Positions 7,001 to 10,566 of a stretch of 10,566 nucleotides of DNA are shown piece by piece. Position 1 is the first letter of the stretch, and the number at the start of each line of letters is the position of its first letter. Made by a program: the position numbers and the translations under genes. The DNA is from Actinomycetes bacterium (GTDB lineage: Bacteria; Actinomycetota; Actinomycetes; Actinomycetales; Cellulomonadaceae), in the NCBI GenBank assembly GCA_023424135.1, contig JAFAEH010000127.1:1-10566 (forward strand), given 5' to 3'. The notes beneath the pieces are model-generated. The model was not told the DNA's origin. It made no database searches and worked only from the letters and a program-made list of their open reading frames with translations.

Positions 7001-8200
7001 CGAGCCGCCGATGTCCTCGACGTCGCCCTCGTTGCCGGCCGACAGGACGACGGTCGTGCCGAGCGCGGTGAGCTCGGAGACCTGCAGGGACTCGGGGTCG
7101 TCCGCCGGGGCGCCCGCGCCGCCGAGCGAGAGGTTCAGGACGTCGATGCGGTCGTCGAACGCGCCGTCGCCGTTGGGGTCGGCTGCCCAGTCGAGTGCGA
7201 GCGACGTGAGGTTGGTCGAACCCGCGACGTCACCGAACACCTTGAGCGCGTAGAGCTGCGCGAGGGGCGCGGTGCCGGGGCCGACGGGCCAGTCGATCAC
7301 CGAGTCGAGGGCCGAGTAGTCGCCGTCGAACGTCTCGCCGTCGGGTGTCACGCCGTACCCGGCGGTGGTCCCGGCGACGTGCGTGCCGTGGCCGTGCACG
7401 TCGATCGGGTTCTCGTCGGGCTGCGGGACGAGGTTCGCAGGGTCGTCGGACCCCGCGTCGTAGCTCACGCCCGCGAAGTCGTGACCGCCGAGGAACTTGT
7501 CGGGGTCGAACGAGCCCGCGGGGATCGGCCCGGTGCCGTCCTGCCCGTACGCGGCCTCGTAGGCCTCGACCGTGCCGGGCCCGCCGAACGCGGCGTGCGT
7601 GTAGTCGATGCCGGTGTCGATGATGCCGACCGTGACGTCGGTGCCGAGCACGCCGGTGCTCTGCCAGGTCGCGAGTGCACGCGTGAACTCGACCTGTGCC
7701 GCGTTGTCGAGCGTGCGCTCGGCGACGAGCCGCACGGAACGCACCGAGGGGTCGTCGGCGAGCGTGCGCACCTGGGCGGCGTCGCCGACGACGAGCGCGC
7801 CCGAGACGAGGTTCGTCACGGTCGCGATGCGCTGCGGCTGGGCCTGGGCGGTCCGTGCGGACGCGGCGCTCGCATCGGCCGGCACGACGTCGGCGGCGAC
7901 GTCCTGCGTGCGTCCGGCGGCCTCGAGGACCTGCGCGGGGCTGCCGCCGTCGGCGGCGACCTCGACGCCCGACGGGGTGTCGAGCTCGACGAAGGCCGTC
8001 ACGGTGCCGGTCGCCTGCGCGAGCGCCGTGCCGACGGCGTCGACCCTCTCACCGGGCAGGTCGCCCTGGACCAGCAGGCCCGACAGGTCGTCGGGTGGTG
8101 GTGCTGCCGTCGCGGCGGGGGCGCCGAGGAGCGCTGTGGTCAGGGCGACGGACGCGGCCGTGAGGCCGGCGAGCAGGCGACGTGGCATGGAGGATCTCAT
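4052..8200 (-). CDS. Secreted subtilisin-like serine protease (S8) with PA insert and Ig-like repeats
   Basis: The product is a 1382-residue secreted protease that hydrolyses peptide bonds outside the cell. A signal peptide (MPRRLLAGLTAASVALTTAL) ends near residue 33 at the ATAA-PPP junction. Residues of about 34-165 look like an I9-type propeptide. The S8 catalytic triad is complete: D195 (VGIIDTGID), H271 (HGHGTHVAG) and S616 (NGTSMASPHVAG), with oxyanion N390 (SAGNEG). A PA-like insert lies at about 430-560, between N390 and S616, as in Vpr/lactocepin-type subtilases. A beta-rich middle region (about 690-1095) precedes three Ig-like repeats at about 1099-1189, 1190-1289 and 1290-1382. There is no sortase motif or C-terminal membrane helix, so release or wall binding through the repeats is likely. 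The start may be ATG 8200 or ATG 8188, both upstream of the same signal peptide; neither has a clear Shine-Dalgarno. A 17-bp-spaced promoter lies about 100 bases upstream. The substrate is unknown. Confidence 0.96.
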   Translation of the reverse strand: MRSSMPRRLLAGLTAASVALTTALLGAPAATAAPPPDDLSGLLVQGDLPGERVDAVGTALAQATGTVTAFVELDTPSGVEVAADGGSPAQVLEAAGRTQDVAADVVPADASAASARTAQAQPQRIATVTNLVSGALVVGDAAQVRTLADDPSVRSVRLVAERTLDNAAQVEFTRALATWQSTGVLGTDVTVGIIDTGIDYTHAAFGGPGTVEAYEAAYGQDGTGPIPAGSFDPDKFLGGHDFAGVSYDAGSDDPANLVPQPDENPIDVHGHGTHVAGTTAGYGVTPDGETFDGDYSALDSVIDWPVGPGTAPLAQLYALKVFGDVAGSTNLTSLALDWAADPNGDGAFDDRIDVLNLSLGGAGAPADDPESLQVSELTALGTTVVLSAGNEGDVEDIGGSPGNGFAGLTVAWSVGKDLAFDAIEVTEASDATLVGRHAGQNSVSYTGADVTAPVAYVGATFDGCAAFTAEQAAAVAGKIAYLWWDDDDATRACGSGARFNNATAAGAVGVILPTESAVFAAGIAGNAAIPGFQMTAATTDTLLPEIEAGTLVATVGPSLALSTRQDVAADTLSVSSSRGVHGSLGWGKPDVAAPGQQIVSANVGTGAGGTSSNGTSMASPHVAGIAALVREAHPGWSAAQVKASIVNTATHDVATEPGGDLFFGPPRVGSGRVDALSAVTNETLVYNAERPQQTSVSFGVVPLADEPVTIRKAVTVQNLGSTARTYATAVTSSTTSGGATITAAPASLRVPAGGTGIVTLTFTADPATVAREIDPTMQAEQIEGLPREFVSQVSGRLVLTSGEGEWRLPVQGTPRPTTDLEAADVAFADPGATTADLAFSGRDVVSDGWYGLATPLVHAADSPRLEELPANAETSRSTLAAGDVRQVGWASTAPAVAAAGGDPAADGVLGVGISTDGDWAALGHALQPWVLVDTDGDGEPDVGTRVSKLADTDYSIVTTYDLTSGTPTTIYGPDLLYPFAGNIEMGAFDNSTVVVPVPLAVLGVEPGTQLGVWVQTASPYAFPADGVIDEVGPFTVDPYDPPLWFGSNIGADFVSQTFDGATLDVHAGTGAADAKVLVLHHLNGTGDRAQVVDVTRPDATATTTTLDVESAGTAGEETLLQASVTPAEATGTFTFYDGETELGTADVVDGGGVLATASLVAGTHALRVQYTPDDPAFAPSSSDVVEIELAPSASTTTLRVSPAVVRYGQPATATVTVTGASWAPSGTVTVRERGEVVASGELTVDGLTGTATLELARDLKPGTHRLVAVFDGTSDVSRSEGSASVRVVPGAATATLEADSWTVPKGSTPTVTVRVGGGEGAPPATGRVTVLLGVRPVGTFRLADGAADVTLPAVRTSSIVTVLYTGDGAYLPTATARVIRVG

Positions 8201-8294
8201 CCCGGGGTGTCGGACGACGTGGGCACGACGGCGCCCGACGAGCCGCGTACGACCCCCCGGACGTCACACCCGCATGTGGCTGGTGTCACAGCCA

Positions 8295-8344
8295 GGTGAT
8301 GGGTGCACGCTACTGACCGGTAGGCGATTCGTCACCCCATCACC
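8295..8344. repeat. 9-bp inverted repeat bracketing the subtilase promoter
   Basis: GGTGATGGG (8295-8303) and its exact reverse complement CCCATCACC (8336-8344) lie 32 bp apart, with the -10 and -35 boxes of the subtilase promoter between them. Two ACCGGT hexamers (8316-8321 and 8342-8347) also lie within or beside it. The layout fits an operator but no regulator can be named. Confidence 0.6.
8307..8335 (-). promoter_or_regulatory. Probable promoter of the subtilase gene
   Basis: On the - strand the -35 box GTGACG (8330-8335) and the -10 box TAGCGT (8307-8312) are separated by exactly 17 bases. This predicts a transcript start near 8300 and a 5' leader of roughly 100 bases, making this the one gene in the window with a clear leader. 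The leader contains a small hairpin, GGCTG/CAGCC, at 8278-8293. The remaining 8201-8277 shows only GC-rich sequence. Confidence 0.55.
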
Positions 8345-8361
8345 GGTATTCCGTCGTCGTC

Positions 8362-8399
8362 CCCGCTCGGGCGGATCGCCCGGATCGCCGCGCAGCGGG
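8362..8399 (-). terminator. Hairpin after the AlpA/MerR-like gene
   Basis: CGGGCG (8368-8373) pairs with CGCCCG (8377-8382) across GAT. An alternative outer stem CCCGCT (8362-8367) with AGCGGG (8394-8399) encloses it. The hairpin starts six bases past the stop at 8405. The 9-mer CGGATCGCC occurs twice in tandem at 8372-8389. Confidence 0.5.
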
Positions 8400-8404
8400 T
8401 GGCG

Positions 8405-8827
8405 TCAGCGGGGGGTGAGCGCGTCAGCCGTGCGCGCCGGTGCGGCGGCGACGGCGGAGGGCGCGGAGGCGGCGGCCGGCGGTGCGACGACGCGGGTCGG
8501 TGCGGTCACGACCGGGATCGAGCCCGTGCGGGGCACGTCGGCCGACGCGGGCGCGGACGTGAACCGGGGCTTGCGGCCCGGACGTCCGCGGAACCGCCGC
8601 TCCTCGACGCCGGCGAGCGTCGTCGCGCGCCACACGGCGCCGCCGTTGAGGCGCCCGTCGGGCGGGGGCAGCCACGGCACCTTGCGGGAGAGCCAGACGC
8701 GGATGGTCGCGTGCTCGACGCCGAGCCGACGGGCGAGCCGCGCGATGTCGTAGAGGTCGTCGAGGCCGTTGCCGTCGGCGGTCGGGGCGGCGACGCGCGC
8801 GGGGGAGCGATCGTCGTCTGCGGTCAC
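8405..8827 (-). CDS. AlpA/MerR-like helix-turn-helix DNA-binding protein with basic RGRP segment
   Basis: Read from the GTG at 8827, this gives 140 residues. The DNA-binding unit spans about 24-76. A helix-turn-helix (LYDIARLARRLGVEHATIRV, 25-44) is followed by WLSRK and a wing-like LPPPDGRLNGGAVWRATTL (53-71), the arrangement of small AlpA/MerR-type proteins where a Pro-rich turn precedes GPVWR. Next is a basic stretch RRFRGRPGRKPR (77-88) whose RGRP resembles an AT-hook core. Residues 90-140 are Ala/Pro/Thr-rich and probably disordered. There is no effector or membrane domain. The frame extends far upstream to 10306, but that part is a shadow of the M15 gene. GTG 8827 is chosen because the fold starts right after it and TACGCT lies seven bases upstream. 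It is divergent from the M15 gene across 129 bp. Regulation of that gene is a guess from position. Confidence 0.85.
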   Translation of the reverse strand: MTADDDRSPARVAAPTADGNGLDDLYDIARLARRLGVEHATIRVWLSRKVPWLPPPDGRLNGGAVWRATTLAGVEERRFRGRPGRKPRFTSAPASADVPRTGSIPVVTAPTRVVAPPAAASAPSAVAAAPARTADALTPR

Positions 8828-8840
8828 GCCCGTCAGCGTA
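8828..8840 (-). promoter_or_regulatory. Probable leaderless promoter of the AlpA/MerR-like gene
   Basis: On the - strand TACGCT (8835-8840, fits TANNNT) lies seven bases before the GTG at 8827. No good -35 is seen at the expected place near 8858-8863 (CACAAC). The 17-20 bases before the GTG show no Shine-Dalgarno at normal spacing. Confidence 0.5.
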
Positions 8841-8914
8841 GTGGGCCTGCGCCGTCGGTTGTGTGACGACGCGGTAACAGGATGTGCACACGATCTTCGC
8901 TCGGATGGGCGCTC

Positions 8915-8944
8915 AAGTGTGCTGGACGCGCGTCCGACACACTT
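8915..8944. repeat. Near-perfect 30-bp palindrome on the M15 promoter
   Basis: The sequence is AAGTGTG-CT-GGACGC mirrored by GCGTCC-GA-CACACTT. Only the two central-arm dinucleotides (8922-8923 and 8936-8937) break symmetry, so 26 of 30 positions are palindromic. The 12-bp core GGACGCGCGTCC (8924-8935) is perfect. The last base is the first base of the proposed -10 box, and the left part covers the -35 position, so a bound dimer would block RNA polymerase. Confidence 0.85.
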
Positions 8945-8956
8945 AACGTGTTTCGC
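8922..8956 (+). promoter_or_regulatory. Probable leaderless promoter of the M15 peptidase gene
   Basis: TAACGT (8944-8949, fits TANNNT) lies seven bases before the GTG at 8957. CTGGAC (8922-8927), 16 bases upstream of it, is a modest -35 match. The promoter is covered by the 8915-8944 palindrome. An 8-bp palindrome TGTGCACA (8883-8890) lies further upstream. Confidence 0.55.
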
Positions 8957-10249
8957 GTGAGTGACAGAAAGCCGTTCGGTCGGCGTCGGTCGTCGGGCGG
9001 CAGGCACGTCGCCCCGCGTCCGCACCCGACCGCTCCCACGCGTGCCCTCCGTCTGACGCGTGTCCCCACCCGCATCGCCCAGGGCGGTGTCGCCGTCGGA
9101 CTCGTGCTGAGCATGGGCGCCGTCGTCGTGACCGCCGACCCCGGTCAGGCGACGGACCCCGCGACCGTCGACACCACGGCACTCGTGCGCGCCGCAGCCG
9201 CACGCGCCTCCGACGCGTACACCGAGCAGCTGCGCTCGCAGGCCGTCGACGCCGCGCAGAGCGTCGTGGCCGAGGTGACGCAGGTGCGGGCCGACGCCGC
9301 CGAGCACGCCGTCCCCGACGACGTCCTCGCCGAGCTCGACGCCGCGACCGCCGATCTCGAGGCCCTCCTGCAGGACCTCGACGCCACCCCGCTCGACGAC
9401 GCGCGCGAGTCCGCGGCGTCCCGCAGTGCCGAGCGCGGCGACGAGGACGAGGACGACGCCGCGTCCGCCGACGGGGCCGCAGGATCGACCTCCGCGACCC
9501 CCGGCGCGACGACGGCACCGTCGAGCGGCACGAGCACGGACGGCACCGACGCGGGCGCCGACGCGTCGAGCACGTCGTCCGGCACGTCGGACAGCCCGGC
9601 GACCACGGCGGGCGCCGAGGACGACACCGCGGACGCCGGTGCGGACGACGACGTCGCGGCCGTCACCACCGACCCCGTCGTGACCCCCCTGCGCGACGCC
9701 GTCGCACGCGTCGAGGAGGCCGCCGCCCTCGTGCGGACCACGACCGAGCAGAAGAAGGCCGAGGTCGCCGCCGCGCAGGTAGCCGCCGCCGAGGTCGCGC
9801 GCGTCGAGGCCGAGAAGGCCGCGCAGCGCGCCGCGTGGAAGGCGTCCCTGCAGGGCTACGCCAACGGCCAGATCCCGAGCTCGGCGCTGTGCGCGCTGTC
9901 CTTCGACGCGAGCGCGCGGCTGCGCTGCGACGCCGCCGAGTCGCTCGACGCGCTCGACGCCGCGTTCTTCGCGCAGTTCGGTACGCACCTGACGGTCTCC
10001 GACTCCTACCGGTCGTACGCCGCTCAGGTCGCGTGCCGTGCCGCCAAGGGCAGCCTGTGCGCCGCCCCCGGCACGTCGAACCACGGGCTGGGCGTCGCGG
10101 TCGACCTGGGCGGCAAGATCCAGACGTTCGGCACGGCCGAGCACGTGTGGCTGCGCGAGAACGCCCCCGCCTACCAGTGGACCCTGCCCGAGTGGGCACG
10201 CGCGGGTGGCAGCAAGCCCGAGCCGTGGCACTGGGAGTACGTGGGCTGA
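8957..10249 (+). CDS. Membrane-anchored M15 (VanY-type) D-Ala-D-Ala carboxypeptidase-like protein
   Basis: Read from the GTG at 8957, this gives 430 residues. A basic cytoplasmic tail (1-39) leads into one membrane segment or uncleaved signal (about 41-60). An Ala-rich helical region (69-150), an acidic Ser/Thr/Gly/Asp linker (about 155-235) and a second coiled-coil-like helix (about 240-305, EQKKAEVAAAQVAAAEVARV) separate it from the catalytic domain (about 311-430). The M15 zinc site is intact: H376 and D383 in SNHGLGVAVDL, catalytic E422 and H425 in EPWHWEY, so activity is likely. Four Cys in the domain may form disulfides. The family trims terminal D-Ala from peptidoglycan stem peptides; the exact substrate here is not shown. 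The frame opens at an ATG at 8882, but that start would place 25 residues across the palindromic promoter, and TAACGT seven bases before GTG 8957 argues for the shorter form. It is divergent from the helix-turn-helix gene. Confidence 0.93.
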   Translation: MSDRKPFGRRRSSGGRHVAPRPHPTAPTRALRLTRVPTRIAQGGVAVGLVLSMGAVVVTADPGQATDPATVDTTALVRAAAARASDAYTEQLRSQAVDAAQSVVAEVTQVRADAAEHAVPDDVLAELDAATADLEALLQDLDATPLDDARESAASRSAERGDEDEDDAASADGAAGSTSATPGATTAPSSGTSTDGTDAGADASSTSSGTSDSPATTAGAEDDTADAGADDDVAAVTTDPVVTPLRDAVARVEEAAALVRTTTEQKKAEVAAAQVAAAEVARVEAEKAAQRAAWKASLQGYANGQIPSSALCALSFDASARLRCDAAESLDALDAAFFAQFGTHLTVSDSYRSYAAQVACRAAKGSLCAAPGTSNHGLGVAVDLGGKIQTFGTAEHVWLRENAPAYQWTLPEWARAGGSKPEPWHWEYVG

Positions 10250-10268
10250 GCCGCACCACCCGCGTGGC

Positions 10269-10302
10269 GTACGCCGTTCGGGGCAGCGGTACGCCGTTCG
10301 GG
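10269..10302 (+). repeat. Two 14-bp direct repeats upstream of the LuxR/LAL-like gene
   Basis: GTACGCCGTTCGGG occurs exactly at 10269-10282 and 10289-10302, so the period is 20 bp or two helical turns on the same face of DNA. The second copy ends three bases before the -10 box at 10306, and both flank the -35 position. This fits binding sites for a regulator, possibly the product of the downstream gene. The 10250-10268 stretch shows nothing else clear. Confidence 0.8.
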
Positions 10303-10305
10303 TCA

Positions 10306-10318
10306 TACGATCGGCTGC
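10306..10318 (+). promoter_or_regulatory. Probable leaderless promoter of the LuxR/LAL-like gene
   Basis: TACGAT (10306-10311, fits TANNNT) is followed by seven bases and the ATG at 10319. No Shine-Dalgarno is present. The -35 position falls between the two 14-bp direct repeats and has no good match, as in promoters that need an activator. Confidence 0.55.
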
Positions 10319-10566
10319 ATGACCGAGCCGACGTCCCCCGCGCGCCCGCTCGTCGGCCGCGGCGCCGAGCTCGACGACCTCGACGACCTGCTGTCCGGCG
10401 TGGCCGCCGGCGCGGGAGCGACCGTCCTGCTGGAGGGTGAGGCCGGCGTCGGGCGCACGCGGCTCGTCGAGGCGCTGCAGGGCGCCGCCACGCTGCTCGG
10501 CGTCGAGTCGTGCAGCGGTCAGGCCGTCGGGCCGGGCGCCGCGCCGTACACGCTGCTGCGCGACGC
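10319..10566 (+). CDS. N-terminus of a LuxR/LAL-type (STAND-like) ATPase regulator (cut by the window edge)
   Basis: The first 82 residues are visible from the ATG at 10319. PLVGRGAELDDLDDLL (10-25) is the usual opening of LAL/MalT-like and related AAA-ATPase regulators, followed by a strand (ATVLLEG) and a Walker A loop GEAGVGRT (40-47). The invariant Lys is replaced by Arg (R46, codon CGC at 10454-10456), which in classical P-loops weakens nucleotide hydrolysis; such replacements do occur among actinobacterial members. The C-terminal part, which would show a LuxR helix-turn-helix, a BTAD domain or a cyclase domain, is outside the window, so the subfamily is open. The frame stays open to the window end. 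Direct repeats and a leaderless promoter lie directly upstream. Confidence 0.75.
   Translation, partial: MTEPTSPARPLVGRGAELDDLDDLLSGVAAGAGATVLLEGEAGVGRTRLVEALQGAATLLGVESCSGQAVGPGAAPYTLLRD

Noticed and set aside
4409..8299. 1296-residue open frame on the + strand antisense to the subtilase
   Set aside because: The composition is Arg/Gly/Asp/Val-rich with no domain, and the - strand frame holds a complete S8 triad, signal peptide and repeats.
8405..8827. Prophage or excisionase gene
   Set aside because: The AlpA-like fold is shared with phage excisionases, but no integrase, attachment site, tRNA or phage gene is visible in the window.
8882..8956. ATG 8882 as the start of the M15 gene
   Set aside because: The extra 25 residues would be read through the palindrome and the -10 box. 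GTG 8957 has a TANNNT box at leaderless spacing.
8828..8956. c-di-AMP riboswitch upstream of a cell-wall enzyme
   Set aside because: The gap is only 129 bp, the predicted transcript starts at the GTG, and none of the conserved riboswitch segments is seen.
8405..10306. 633-residue open frame on the - strand
   Set aside because: Only its last 140 codons form a protein-like sequence. The rest is antisense to the M15 gene, whose frame carries a complete zinc site, so the long frame is a GC-rich shadow.
1..10566. CRISPR array, tRNA, rRNA or insertion sequence
   Set aside because: No regularly spaced repeats with unique spacers, no cloverleaf-like segment and no transposase-like frame were seen on either strand.

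Overview
This is a very GC-rich window (over 70% by eye) in which third codon positions are almost always G or C. Start codons are often GTG, and most genes start 6-7 bases after a TANNNT-like -10 box with no leader. Together with the protein types (a PolA-like 5'-3' exonuclease, a secreted subtilase, a VanY-type M15 peptidase, an AlpA-like helix-turn-helix protein), this points to an actinobacterium, probably Micrococcales and plausibly Cellulomonas-like. The genus is inferred from general resemblance only.

Layout. 1-1247 (+) is the C-terminal part of a membrane-anchored protein of unknown function. 1248-1433 holds stacked hairpins and then a perfect 20-bp inverted repeat. 1434-2402 (+) is a stand-alone 5'-3' exonuclease. 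2403-2516, between converging genes, holds a 10-bp tandem repeat and a hairpin. 2517-3056 (-) is a small one-pass membrane protein and 3112-3951 (-) is an acidic-linker protein ending in a DUF3806-like domain. 4052-8200 (-) is a large secreted S8 subtilase with a PA insert and three C-terminal Ig-like repeats. 8405-8827 (-) is an AlpA/MerR-like DNA-binding protein with a basic RGRP segment. It is divergent from 8957-10249 (+), a membrane-anchored M15 D-Ala-D-Ala carboxypeptidase-type enzyme. 10319-10566 (+) is the start of a LuxR/LAL-type (STAND-like) ATPase regulator cut by the window edge.

How they work together. No operon of more than two genes is evident; nearly every gene seems to have its own promoter. 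The cell-surface theme (anchored protein, subtilase, M15 peptidase) is a loose grouping, not a proven pathway. I found no defence, CRISPR, phage or transposon system. The most unusual content is regulatory: a near-perfect 30-bp palindrome on the M15 promoter, a perfect 20-bp inverted repeat before the exonuclease gene, 14-bp direct repeats at 20-bp spacing before the LuxR-like gene, and an inverted repeat bracketing the subtilase promoter.
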